From AC-56 sp963702195 (GTDB lineage: Bacteria; Actinomycetota; Thermoleophilia; Solirubrobacterales; 70-9), in NCBI GenBank assembly GCA_963702195.1, contig OY969725.1, positions 2,108,001 to 2,172,000 on the forward strand: 64,000 nucleotides of DNA, in the 5' to 3' direction. Shown here piece by piece: positions 8,274-16,660 of the stretch (position 1 is its first letter; each line of letters opens with the position of its first letter). A program made the position numbers and the translations under genes. Below the pieces are notes generated by a model. The model was not told the DNA's origin, did no database searches, and was given only the letters and a program-made list of their open reading frames with translations.

Positions 8274-8666
8274 CTACTCGTCCTCCAGCAGCTTGCGGTA
8301 GGCGGCCACGTCGAGTAGGTCGTCGACCTCCGAGGGGTTGGTCAGCTTCACCCGGACGAGCCATCCCTCGTCGTAAGGGTCCTCGTTCACGAGCTCCGGG
8401 CTGTCGGCGACGGCGTCGTTGACGGCCGTGATCTCGCCCGAGAGCGGCGCGTAGACGTCGGACACGGCCTTGACGGATTCCACCTCGGCGTAGGCCTGGT
8501 CCTTGGTCGTCTCCGAGCCCACCTCTGGCGGCTCGTAGAAGACGACCTCGCCAAGCGCGTCCTGCGCGTACCAGGTGACGCCGAAGGTCGCCTCGTCTCC
8601 GTCGATCCGAGCCCAATCGTGCTCGGGGTGGTAGCGCAGCTCCTCCGGGTAGCTCTCGTCGGCCAT
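8274..8666 (-). CDS. gcvH: Glycine cleavage system H protein (lipoyl carrier)
   Basis: GcvH carries the aminomethyl group on a lipoyl arm between P-, T- and L-proteins. At 130 aa it has the family length. The lipoylated lysine is K66 in EVESVKAVSDVYAPLSG. The opening HPEHDWARIDGDEATFGVT and the end DEGWLVRVKLTNPSEVDDLL are standard. The start ATG 8666 lies three bases after the gcvT stop, and gcvPA follows. The L-protein (lpd) and lipoate synthesis genes are not in this window. Confidence 0.97.
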   Translation of the reverse strand: MADESYPEELRYHPEHDWARIDGDEATFGVTWYAQDALGEVVFYEPPEVGSETTKDQAYAEVESVKAVSDVYAPLSGEITAVNDAVADSPELVNEDPYDEGWLVRVKLTNPSEVDDLLDVAAYRKLLEDE

Positions 8667-8669
8667 CTG

Positions 8670-9755
8670 TTACTCGCTCTCCTTCCGGTACAGGGGTTTC
8701 GATTCGATGCGGGCGGGGCGGCGCTTGCCGCGGACGTCGATCTCCAGCTCGGTTCCCGGCGCGGACAGCTCGGCGGCGACGTAGCCCATCCCGATCCCGA
8801 TGTCGAGACACGGCGACAGCGTGCCGCTCGTGACCACGCCGACCTCTCCGGCGTCGCTGACCACCGCGTTCCCCTGGCGGGGGATACCGGGGCCGGTGAG
8901 GACGAACGGTGCCAGCTTCTGCTCGGTGCCGGCTTCGCGAGCCGCGGCCACCGCGTCTGCGCCGATGAAACCGGTTGCCTCCTTACAGCACCACCCGAGT
9001 CCCGCCTCGATCGCGTTGCGGCCGGAGTCCATGTCGTTGCCGTAGAGGTGGAAGCAGACTTCGAGTCGCAGCGTGTCTCGCGCGCCGAGGCCCGCCGGCG
9101 TCGCCCCGGCGGCGAGCAGCGCGTCCCACACGCCCGCCGCCCCATCGGCAGGCGGCAGGAGCTCCACCCCGTCCTCGCCGGTGTAGCCGGTGCCGCAGAC
9201 GAGCGTCTCGGCGCCGGCGATGTCCATCACGGCGGTGTGCATGCGCGCGGGCAGCTCGTCGGAGGCGAGACCGGCGACGATCCCGCGCGCGTCGGGCCCC
9301 TGGACGGCCAGCATCGCGTAGCGGTCGATCGCGTCGCTGACCTCGGCGTCGAACTCGCCGGCCTGCTCGGCAAACCAGGCGAAGTCCTTCTCGTGGTTGG
9401 CGGCATTGGTGACCGTCAGGTAGCGGTCGTCGTCCAGCCGGTAGGTGAAGAGGTCGTCGAGAATCCCGCCGTCCTCGCGGCAGAGCACCGAATACTGCGC
9501 GCGACCCACATCCAGCTTCGAGAGGTCGTTGGAGAGGAGCCGCTGGAGGAGGCCTGCCGCGCCCGGGCCGGAGGTCTCGATCTCGCCCATGTGGGAGACG
9601 TCGAAGACGCCGCAGGAGGTCCGGACGGCCACGTGCTCGGGGCGGACCCCCTGATAGGAGACCGGCATCTGGAAACCCGCGAAGGGAACGAGCTTTGCGC
9701 CGGCCACGACGTGCGCCTCGTACAGGGGGGTTCGTTTCAGCGCCGTGGTAGCCAC
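8670..9755 (-). CDS. gcvT: Aminomethyltransferase (glycine cleavage T protein)
   Basis: GcvT transfers the methylene group to tetrahydrofolate and releases ammonia. The start chosen is GTG 9755, giving VATTALKRTPLYEAHVVAGA. The longer frame to 9827 adds 24 residues from a repeat-rich intergenic stretch and is unlikely. Family blocks are VPFAGFQMPVSYQG, GVFDVSHMGEIETSGPGA, YTGEDGVELL and GLGARDTLRLEVCFHLYGND; the aspartate in the last block is near the folate site. Length is about 361 aa. It is the first gene of the glycine cleavage operon, placed directly downstream of ftsZ on the same strand. Confidence 0.95.
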   Translation of the reverse strand: MATTALKRTPLYEAHVVAGAKLVPFAGFQMPVSYQGVRPEHVAVRTSCGVFDVSHMGEIETSGPGAAGLLQRLLSNDLSKLDVGRAQYSVLCREDGGILDDLFTYRLDDDRYLTVTNAANHEKDFAWFAEQAGEFDAEVSDAIDRYAMLAVQGPDARGIVAGLASDELPARMHTAVMDIAGAETLVCGTGYTGEDGVELLPPADGAAGVWDALLAAGATPAGLGARDTLRLEVCFHLYGNDMDSGRNAIEAGLGWCCKEATGFIGADAVAAAREAGTEQKLAPFVLTGPGIPRQGNAVVSDAGEVGVVTSGTLSPCLDIGIGMGYVAAELSAPGTELEIDVRGKRRPARIESKPLYRKESE

Positions 9756-9756
9756 C

Positions 9757-9851
9757 AGGCAGCAGGCTATAGCCGCGGGCAAGCGGCCGGCAGCGGGCAG
9801 CTGAAGGGTACGAAGGCCCTGCTGCAAGCTGCCTGCTGTTGGCTGCTTGGG
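9757..9851 (-). repeat. CAGCAGG-rich intergenic stretch between ftsZ and gcvT
   Basis: The 95 bases after the ftsZ stop contain several copies of GCAGCAGG/CCTGCTGC in both orientations. GCAGCAGG at 9759-9766 can pair with CCTGCTGC at 9818-9825, and a further CCTGCTG sits at 9832-9838. The stretch could form a weak hairpin between the two genes, perhaps a leaky terminator or processing site. It lacks a T-run. It could also be a degenerate short repeat with no function. Confidence 0.4.
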
Positions 9852-10937
9852 CTAGTTGCCGCGGAGGAAGTCCGGGACGTCGATATCGCCCTCGGACACC
9901 TGGAGCTCGCGCCGCTCGCGGTCCTCGAGCCCGCTGACGCCGCGGCGGCGCGCCCGGTCGCGCACCTGGATCGGCCGGCGCGCGAGCGTCTCGAAGCCCT
10001 CGAAGCCGGTGGCGATCACGGTCACCCTGACCTCGTCGCCCATCGTCGGGTCGATCACGGTCCCGAAGATGATGTTGGCGCCCTTGTCGGCGGTGCCGAC
10101 GACGATGTCGGCCGCCTCGTGGACCTCGAACAGGTTGAGGTCCTCGGAGCCGGTGAAGTTGAGGAGCATTCCGGTGGCGCCCTCGATCGACTCCTCCATG
10201 AGCGGCGAGGACACGGCCATCTTGGCCGCCTCGGCCGCGCGGTTCTCGCCGGAGGCGGAGCCGACGCCCATCATCGCCGAGCCCGCCTCGGACATGACGG
10301 CGCGGACGTCCGCGAAGTCGAGGTTGATCTGCCCGGGCGTCGTGATCAGGTCGGTGATGCCCTGAACGCCCTGGCGCAGGATGTCGTCGGCCATGCGGAA
10401 GGCCTCGCTGATCGATGTGCGCCGCTCGACGACCTCCAGGAGCTTCTGGTTGGGGACCACGATGAGCGTGTCGACCTGCGAGCGGAGCTTGTCGATGCCG
10501 TCGAGCGCCTGCTGCATCCGGCGCCCGCCCTCGAACTCGAAGGGCTTGGTGACGACGCCGACGGTGAGCGCGCCGATCTCCTCCTTGGCGATCTCGGCGA
10601 TGACCGGCGCGGCGCCGGTTCCGGTGCCGCCGCCCTCACCGGCGGTGACGAACACCATGTCGGCGCCCTTCAGCGACTCCTTGATCTCATCGCGGCTCTC
10701 GGCCGCCGCGCCACCGCCGATGTCGGGGTTGGCGCCCGCGCCGAGGCCCTTGGTGAGCTCGTGCCCGATGGGCAGCTTGATGTCCGCCTCGCATGCCTGG
10801 AGGGCCTGGACGTCGGTGTTGATGGCGATGAACTCGACGCCGCGAAGGCCGGCATCGACCATCCGGCTGACCGCGTTGGTGCCACCGCCGCCGGCGCCGA
10901 CGACCTTGATGACCGCGAGATACGACGATTCGACCAT
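9852..10937 (-). CDS. ftsZ: Cell division protein FtsZ
   Basis: FtsZ is the tubulin-like GTPase that forms the division ring. Start ATG 10937 gives MVESSYLAVIKVVGAGGGG; the longer frame to 11006 adds non-conserved sequence. Seen are the nucleotide loop GGGTNAVSRM, the tubulin signature GGGTGTGAAP (about residue 105), the T7 loop INLDFADVRAVM, and the conserved C-terminal peptide DIDVPDFLR that binds membrane tethers such as SepF. The linker before the tail is short and arginine-rich. No ftsA is present. The 241 bases upstream (10938-11178) hold no gene and may carry a private ftsZ promoter. Confidence 0.97.
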   Translation of the reverse strand: MVESSYLAVIKVVGAGGGGTNAVSRMVDAGLRGVEFIAINTDVQALQACEADIKLPIGHELTKGLGAGANPDIGGGAAAESRDEIKESLKGADMVFVTAGEGGGTGTGAAPVIAEIAKEEIGALTVGVVTKPFEFEGGRRMQQALDGIDKLRSQVDTLIVVPNQKLLEVVERRTSISEAFRMADDILRQGVQGITDLITTPGQINLDFADVRAVMSEAGSAMMGVGSASGENRAAEAAKMAVSSPLMEESIEGATGMLLNFTGSEDLNLFEVHEAADIVVGTADKGANIIFGTVIDPTMGDEVRVTVIATGFEGFETLARRPIQVRDRARRRGVSGLEDRERRELQVSEGDIDVPDFLRGN

Positions 10938-11178
10938 TGGCTTTCGCCTCTTGTCTCCCGTTGATCTGACCCGCTCGAGGCTAAAGCGGTAGTCGAGCGT
11001 TTCCACTCGGTTTCAGCCTCAAGCCCTACACGAAGGTAAGGCATCCGAGATTTTGTGTCAACGCACGCTAAGAGGAATAGCACGGAATCATGCAAACGTA
11101 TCTCTCGACCGCGAGTCGAGGGTTGACGGTTTCCCCAGAGCCTCAGGTTGCGGTTGAGAGACGCCGTATGAGCACGCC

Positions 11179-12036
11179 TCAGCCCCCGATCGCCGGTCGC
11201 GAAGGCACCTGCACGTCCACGTAGCCGAGGCGGGTGACCTTCGGGTCGGCCAGGACCGCCGCGGCGGCGGCCCATTTCTGCTTCGCCTTCGACGCCGAGC
11301 CGAACCGGAGGTCGATGCCGCGGTGAAGCGTGATCACGACGCCATGGCTGTGCGTGGTCGTGACCCCGTCGATCAGCGGCACCAGCGGCTTGGGCGCGGT
11401 GGAGATCGCGTGAGCCTCGTCGAGGGCCTCGCCCCCCAGGCGCCCCGCGCTGGGGATCTGATCGACCTTGAGCACGGGCAGGTCGGCGCCCTTGGTGTCG
11501 ACCCCAGGCAGGAGCGACCCGTCGGCGGCAACCGGGACCTGACGGTCGCCGTCGCTCGCCACGAGCGCGGGGCTCCGCTCGGTCACGTGCACGGTCAGAC
11601 CGTGCGGGAAGCTCGGGTCCGCGGTTACGGACGCCACCGTCGGAAACCCGCTGACTGAGCTGGCGAGCGTGCCCGCGTCCACGTCCAGGGTCGACATGCC
11701 CTTGGCGGCGCCGGTCAGGGCGGCCGTCACCTGATCCCGGTCCGCCGCGGTCACCCCCTCGACCTTCACCTTCTCGACGGCGACGAACGATGAATGCCGG
11801 AACCACGCGAAGTAGGTGATCGCCAGCGCTCCGACGACGATCGCGACCAGGATCAACCGGGTTCGCCACGAGCCCAGCGAGAGGGAACGGCGAGATCGCG
11901 CCGTGGCCCCGCTGCGCGGGGATCGCTTGGCCGGCGGCTTGCGGGATGACTTGGGCCGTGCCGGCGATCGGCTCGACCCAGCGCCGGCGCGCCGCCTGCC
12001 CGCGGCCGTTGCGGCGGGGGTGCTCATCGGCGACAT
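11179..12036 (-). CDS. ftsQ: Cell division protein FtsQ (POTRA-domain bitopic protein)
   Basis: It has a basic, disordered cytoplasmic N-terminus of about 55 residues, one transmembrane helix (LILVAIVVGALAITYFAWF), then a POTRA-type domain (VAVEKVKVEGVTAADRDQV) and the FtsQ region (FPTVASVTADPSFPHGLTVH, then VTERSPALVA). Known FtsQ links FtsB/FtsL to the divisome outside the membrane. The order murC-murB-ftsQ-ftsZ supports the name. ATG 12036 or 12027 are both possible; upstream codons in the open frame overlap non-conserved sequence. Confidence 0.92.
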   Translation of the reverse strand: MSPMSTPAATAAGRRRAGAGSSRSPARPKSSRKPPAKRSPRSGATARSRRSLSLGSWRTRLILVAIVVGALAITYFAWFRHSSFVAVEKVKVEGVTAADRDQVTAALTGAAKGMSTLDVDAGTLASSVSGFPTVASVTADPSFPHGLTVHVTERSPALVASDGDRQVPVAADGSLLPGVDTKGADLPVLKVDQIPSAGRLGGEALDEAHAISTAPKPLVPLIDGVTTTHSHGVVITLHRGIDLRFGSASKAKQKWAAAAAVLADPKVTRLGYVDVQVPSRPAIGG

Positions 12037-12083
12037 ATTCGCCCCCACACAGGACGGCTCCTGCCTGGAGGGCGGCCCGGCGC

Positions 12084-13007
12084 TCAGCCTGAGGGCTCGA
12101 GATCCCAGCCGTGCGGCCACTCGAACTCGCCCAGGATCTGCACCTCCGGCTCCAGGACGACGCCGAACGTCTCGTGGACCCGCCGCCTGCCCTCAGCCAT
12201 CAGGGCCAGGATGTCAGCGGTCGTCGCGTCCCCGGCGTTCTCCACGAAGTTCGCGTGCTTGGGCGAGAAGCGCGCCCCGCCGACCTGAAGCCCCTGGCAG
12301 CCCGCCGCCTCGAGCAGCTGTCCCGCCGTGCGCCCGCCCGCGCGCTCGTCGGCCGGATTCTTGAACGTGGAGCCGAAGGTCTTGATGCCCGAGGGCTGCG
12401 CCTCGCGCCGCTGGCCGCGCATCGTCGCCAGGGTGACCTTGATCTCCTCGACGTCGCCCTCGGCCAGGCCGAACGAGGCGCGGGACACCACCTCTCCCGA
12501 CTTCAGGTTGGAGCGCCGGTAGGAGAAGCCGAGGTCCTCCGGGGCCCGCCGATCGGTGCCGCCCGCGGTGGACACGTCGACCCATTCGAGGACGCGGCCC
12601 AGCTCGCCGCCGTAGGCGTTCGCGTTCATGCGCACGGCGCCCCCGACGGTCCCGGGAATGTTGATGCCGAACTCGAGCCCCGTCAGGCCCCACCGCGCGA
12701 CCTTCGCGGTCGCCGACGGCAGGCGGGCGCCGCCGCCGCAGACGACCTGCGTCCCCTCCCGCTCCACCGAGCCGAGGTCCCCGTCGAGCTTGAGCACCAG
12801 CCCGCGCACCCCGTCGTCGGATACGAGGAGGTTGGAGCCCGACCCCACGACCTCCAGCGGAAGCCCCTGGCCATCCGCCCAGCGCAGGAGCTCGATCAGC
12901 TCCTCCTCGCTCGCGGGCCTCGCGAACAGGTCCGCCGAGCCGCCGGCGCGAACGGTCGTTAGCCGCGAGAGCGGATAGTCCGCCAGGACGTTCTCGGGGG
13001 TCGCCAT
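12084..13007 (-). CDS. murB: UDP-N-acetylenolpyruvoylglucosamine reductase
   Basis: MurB reduces UDP-GlcNAc-enolpyruvate to UDP-MurNAc with NADPH through FAD. The FAD-binding blocks are TTVRAGGSADLFARP, VVGSGSNLLVSDDGVRG and GTVGGAVRMNANAYGGELG. The catalytic serine is in TFGSTFKNP. Start ATG 13007 gives MATPENVLADYPLSRLTTVR. Length is 307 aa. It lies eight bases after murC and 47 bases before ftsQ. Confidence 0.96.
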   Translation of the reverse strand: MATPENVLADYPLSRLTTVRAGGSADLFARPASEEELIELLRWADGQGLPLEVVGSGSNLLVSDDGVRGLVLKLDGDLGSVEREGTQVVCGGGARLPSATAKVARWGLTGLEFGINIPGTVGGAVRMNANAYGGELGRVLEWVDVSTAGGTDRRAPEDLGFSYRRSNLKSGEVVSRASFGLAEGDVEEIKVTLATMRGQRREAQPSGIKTFGSTFKNPADERAGGRTAGQLLEAAGCQGLQVGGARFSPKHANFVENAGDATTADILALMAEGRRRVHETFGVVLEPEVQILGEFEWPHGWDLEPSG

Positions 13008-13015
13008 GGCTTTCC

Positions 13016-14317
13016 CTACTCCGCTCTTACCAGCCGGTCGGCCAGGCGGTAGATGTCGCCGGCGCCGATGGTCACCAGCACGTCGCCGTCGCGCAGCCGC
13101 GGGCCGAGGGCCCGCTCGGCGCGCTCGGCGTCCACGAGCCACCACACCGGCCGGCCTCCGGCATGGTCGGCCGCCGCGCGGGCGACGTCGAGGCCGCTGA
13201 CGCCGGCCAGCGGGCCGACGGGCTCCTCGCGCGCGGGGTAGACGTCAAGGACGGCGATCTCATCGGCGGCGGCGAGCGCGCGCCCGAAGCCGGGGGCGAG
13301 CGCCTTGGTCCGCGAGTACAGGTGCGGCTGGAAGACCGCGATCAGCCTCCTGGGGCCCAGCTCGCGGAGCGCTGCCAGGGTGGCCGCCACCTCGGTGGGA
13401 TGGTGGGCGTAGTCGTCGTAGACGGTCGCCCCGTCGCGCCGGCCCTTGAGCTCGAGCCGGCGAAGCATCCCCGGAAAGGACGCGAGCGCCACACTCGCGC
13501 GCGCGACGTCGAGCCCTGCAAGCTCGATCGCGGCGAGCGCCGCGTGCGCGTTCAGCAGGTTGTGGCGGCCGGGCACGCGAAGTTGGAGCGGCGGCCCGGG
13601 ATTGTCGACGTCGAAGCCGGCCACCCGCTGTCCCTCGGCGAGCGCGTCGAGGCTGCCGTCGCCCGGCAGGGCGATGCCCGTGGCGGGAGCGCAGAAGCGA
13701 CTGAACGCGTCGATCAGCTCGGCGCGCGAGGACCAGTGCGAGTGGTGGTCGAGCTCCACGTTGGTGACAACGGCGATCTCGGGACGCAGGCGCAGGAAGC
13801 TCGCGTCTGACTCGTCGGCCTCGGCAACGATCCACTCCCCCTCGCCCCAACCCGCGTTCCCAGCCGCACCCGCCTCGCCGGCACCGGGCAGGTCACCGCC
13901 GAGGAGGAAGGCGGGATCGGCGCCGGTCGCCACGAGCGCGTGGGCGAGCATCCCGGCCGTCGTCGTCTTGCCGTGCGTCCCCGCGACGGCGATCAGCCTC
14001 TTCATCGAGCACAGCTCCGCGAGCAGCTCGCCGCGGTGCATGACCCGCTGGCCTCGCTCGCGCGCGATCGCGAGCTCCGGGTTGTCCGCCCCGACGGCGG
14101 TCGAGACGACCACTTCGGCGTCCCGCGGCACGGCGTCGGCGTCGTGCCCGACGCGCGGGTCGAGGCCGGCGGTCCGCAGGTGCTCCAGGTACGGGCCGTC
14201 GGCGCGGTCGGAGCCGCTGACCGCGGCGCCCAGCCGCCCGCAGACGAGAGCGAGCCCGCTCATGCCGGCGCCGCCGATCGCGATGAAGTGGAGCCTTCGC
14301 CCGCGCCAGCCGGTCAT
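13016..14317 (-). CDS. murC: UDP-N-acetylmuramate--L-alanine ligase
   Basis: MurC is an ATP-dependent ligase that adds the first peptide residue to UDP-MurNAc. The N-terminal Rossmann motif is HFIAIGGAGMSGLA, the ATP P-loop is AGTHGKTTTAGM, the carbamoyl/metal region is EADESDASFL and TNVELDHHSHW, and the C-terminal domain has YDDYAHHPTEVAATL. Length is 433 aa. Start ATG 14317 overlaps the murG stop by four bases; the frame further upstream is the antisense-like interior of murG. Confidence 0.97.
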   Translation of the reverse strand: MTGWRGRRLHFIAIGGAGMSGLALVCGRLGAAVSGSDRADGPYLEHLRTAGLDPRVGHDADAVPRDAEVVVSTAVGADNPELAIARERGQRVMHRGELLAELCSMKRLIAVAGTHGKTTTAGMLAHALVATGADPAFLLGGDLPGAGEAGAAGNAGWGEGEWIVAEADESDASFLRLRPEIAVVTNVELDHHSHWSSRAELIDAFSRFCAPATGIALPGDGSLDALAEGQRVAGFDVDNPGPPLQLRVPGRHNLLNAHAALAAIELAGLDVARASVALASFPGMLRRLELKGRRDGATVYDDYAHHPTEVAATLAALRELGPRRLIAVFQPHLYSRTKALAPGFGRALAAADEIAVLDVYPAREEPVGPLAGVSGLDVARAAADHAGGRPVWWLVDAERAERALGPRLRDGDVLVTIGAGDIYRLADRLVRAE

Positions 14318-15408
14318 GACCCGGAAGCCTGGACGATCTCCGCCGCGATGCGCTCCGCGGCGTCGGGGCGGGCCAGGGACAGCGAGGCCGCCGACATGTC
14401 CCGCAGGCGCTCGGCGTCGGCGAGGAGCTCTCCCACGGCGCGGGCGAGCGCCGCCGGGTCGAGCGCGTCGTCTGAGATCACGAGCGCCGCCCCCGCGTTC
14501 GCCATCCACGCCGCGTTCGCGTGCTGGTGGCGGGCGGTGGCATGCGGATACGGGACGAGGATCGCCGGCCGCCCGGCCGCCGCCAGCTCGAAGACGGACC
14601 CACCGGCCCGTGCCAGCACCAGGTCCGACGCGGCGAGGGAGTCGGCGAGGTTCGGCTCGTATTCCAGGAGCGTGAAGCGCTCCACCCCGGAGGCGCCGTC
14701 GACGCGCTCACGGGCGAGCGGGTAGTCCCGACTGCCGGTGATGTGGAGCACGTGGTAGCCGCGGTCCCGAGCCGCCGGTCCACCGTCGAGGAAGGCGTCC
14801 AGCGCGCAGACGTTGATGGAGCGAGCGCCCTGGCTACCGCCGAAGACGAGCAGGCAGCGATCGTCGGCCGCGATTCCGAACCGTTCCCTCGCGCGCTCCC
14901 GGTCCGCCACCCCCACCGCGCCCTGGACCGGCCGGCCGGTCACGAGGTACCTCTCCCCCTCCCTCCCCGGGATCGGAAAGGCGAGACACACGCGGCGCGC
15001 CCGCCCGGCCAGCAGGCGATTGGCGAGCCCCAGGTGGCGGTCCGCCTCGGTGAGCACCAGCGGCGTCCGCAGCGACAGCGCCGCCAGGCCCGCCGGCCCG
15101 GCCACGTAGCCGCCGCCTCCCATGACCACGTCGGCCTCCCGCCGGCGAAGCGCCCTGCGCGCGGTCCCCGTCGCCCTCACCGCGAGCGCTCCCGCGCCGA
15201 TCGCCCTCAGCGGCGACCCCCGTTCGATGCCCCGCACGTGCACGTAGTCGATCTCATAGCCGGCGTCGGGAGCCATCCGCGCCTCGGGCCCCTCCCGCGT
15301 GCCGAGAAACGAGACGTCCGCGCCGCTAGCGCGAAGCGCGTCGGCGACGGCCAGCGCTGGAACGACGTGTCCCGCGGTTCCCCCCGCGGCTATGACGACC
15401 CTTGGCAC
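14314..15408 (-). CDS. murG: UDP-GlcNAc:lipid I GlcNAc transferase
   Basis: MurG is the membrane-associated GT-B glycosyltransferase that makes lipid II. The opening MPRVVIAAGGTAGHVVPALA is the family hallmark. Also seen are the donor-site motifs GGSQGARSIN and LARAGGSVFELAAAGRPAIL (UDP-GlcNAc binding), and HQHANAAWM. Length is 364 aa. The 5' end overlaps the 3' end of ftsW by 83 bases in another frame, which is unusual. The 3' end overlaps murC by four bases. Confidence 0.97.
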   Translation of the reverse strand: MPRVVIAAGGTAGHVVPALAVADALRASGADVSFLGTREGPEARMAPDAGYEIDYVHVRGIERGSPLRAIGAGALAVRATGTARRALRRREADVVMGGGGYVAGPAGLAALSLRTPLVLTEADRHLGLANRLLAGRARRVCLAFPIPGREGERYLVTGRPVQGAVGVADRERARERFGIAADDRCLLVFGGSQGARSINVCALDAFLDGGPAARDRGYHVLHITGSRDYPLARERVDGASGVERFTLLEYEPNLADSLAASDLVLARAGGSVFELAAAGRPAILVPYPHATARHQHANAAWMANAGAALVISDDALDPAALARAVGELLADAERLRDMSAASLSLARPDAAERIAAEIVQASGS

Positions 15409-16660
15409 CGTTCGAGGTGCTCCTTCCTGCGGCGGTGCTCGCGCCGCTGCGAGCAGCTCGACCGCCGTCGACGACCCGCAGTCTCGCAGCGCCGCTTTCC
15501 CTGCGCGCGGGAGCGGCGGCCGTGCCGCCCTTCGCGATGTTGAGCAGCAGACCCGTCGAGGCCAGCATCACCAGGAGGCTCGAGTTCCCGTACGAGACGA
15601 AGGGAAGCGGAACGCCCGTCAGCGGAGCGAGCCCCATGACGGCGAACAGGTTGACGATCGCCTGGATCAGCACCATCGACGTGAGGCCGGCCGCGAGCAG
15701 CTTGGTGTAGCGGTCGCGGGCACGCTGCGCGGTCCGCAGCCCCGCGTAGCCATAGAGCCCGAAGAGCCCGAGGAGCGCCCCGATGCCGACGAGCCCCAGC
15801 TCCTCGCCGATCACCGCGGCGATCATGTCCGTGTGCGCCTCCGGCAGGTAGAAGGCCTTCTGAAGGCTCTGGCCGAGGCCGACGCCGAAGAGCCCGCCCG
15901 AACCCATCGCGATCTTGGCCTGGATGGCCTGGAAGCCGGCACCACTCGGGTCGCCCGTCGGATTGAGGAATCCGGTCAAACGCTGCATCCGGTACGGCTC
16001 GATCACGATCAGCAGCAGCACGATCGCCGCGAGGCCGGCCGCCAGGAGCAGGAGGTACCTGATCTTCACCCCCGACGCCACCAGCAGGGCAGCGGTGCTC
16101 AATGCCACGACGATCGCGGTCCCGAGGTCGGGCTCGGCCATCATCAACAGGCAGCCCATCCCCACCACCGCCAGGTACGGCACCATCGTCCTGATGCTGC
16201 GCGTCAGCTGCGGCCGGATCGCCAGCAGGTTCGCGCCGTAGAGGACGAGCGCGAGCTTGGCGAGCTCGGACGGCTGGATCTGAAGGGGCCCGGCCCCGAT
16301 CCAGCGCTGGGCCCCGTTTGCCGAGCTGCCGATCCCGGGCAGCATCACCGCGACCAGGAGCCCGAACGAGACGATCAGCAGGAGGCCGGTGAGCGGACGC
16401 ATCACCTTGGCGCCGCGCACCGACATCAGGCGCATCAGCACCAGGCCGATCGCTCCCACGACCAGGGTGCGCTTCAGGTAGTAGGCGCTGTCCCCGCTCT
16501 GCCCGAGCAGAGCCGTCGTGGAGCTTGCGCTGAAGACCATCACGACGCCGAACGCGAGCAGGCACAGCGTGGCGGTGAGCAGGAGGTTGTACTCGATCGG
16601 CTGCGAGCCGGCCTTGGTGCGGCGCCGGGGGCCGATCCGGCCCAGCGAGAAGGCGCTCAC
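15326..16660 (-). CDS. ftsW: Lipid II polymerase FtsW (SEDS family)
   Basis: FtsW is the multi-pass SEDS glycosyltransferase that polymerises septal peptidoglycan together with FtsI. The start is GTG 16660, overlapping murD by four bases. About ten hydrophobic helices run from residue 20 to 385. Conserved loops are GAQRWIGAGPLQIQPSELAK, AEPDLGTAIVV, FGVGLGQSLQKAFYLPEAHT, AVIGEELGLVG and LPFVSYGNSSLLVML. After the last helix comes an arginine/serine-rich tail of about 60 residues, whose codons run 83 bases into murG. The frame upstream of 16660 belongs to murD antisense sequence. Confidence 0.95.
   Translation of the reverse strand: MSAFSLGRIGPRRRTKAGSQPIEYNLLLTATLCLLAFGVVMVFSASSTTALLGQSGDSAYYLKRTLVVGAIGLVLMRLMSVRGAKVMRPLTGLLLIVSFGLLVAVMLPGIGSSANGAQRWIGAGPLQIQPSELAKLALVLYGANLLAIRPQLTRSIRTMVPYLAVVGMGCLLMMAEPDLGTAIVVALSTAALLVASGVKIRYLLLLAAGLAAIVLLLIVIEPYRMQRLTGFLNPTGDPSGAGFQAIQAKIAMGSGGLFGVGLGQSLQKAFYLPEAHTDMIAAVIGEELGLVGIGALLGLFGLYGYAGLRTAQRARDRYTKLLAAGLTSMVLIQAIVNLFAVMGLAPLTGVPLPFVSYGNSSLLVMLASTGLLLNIAKGGTAAAPARRESGAARLRVVDGGRAARSGASTAAGRSTSNGAKGRHSRGGNRGTRRSSAGRRRRASR

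Noticed and set aside
11007..11178. Extra small gene upstream of ftsZ
   Set aside because: The gap is only 172 bases beyond the longer ftsZ frame and has lower GC with stops in all frames; a promoter region is more likely.
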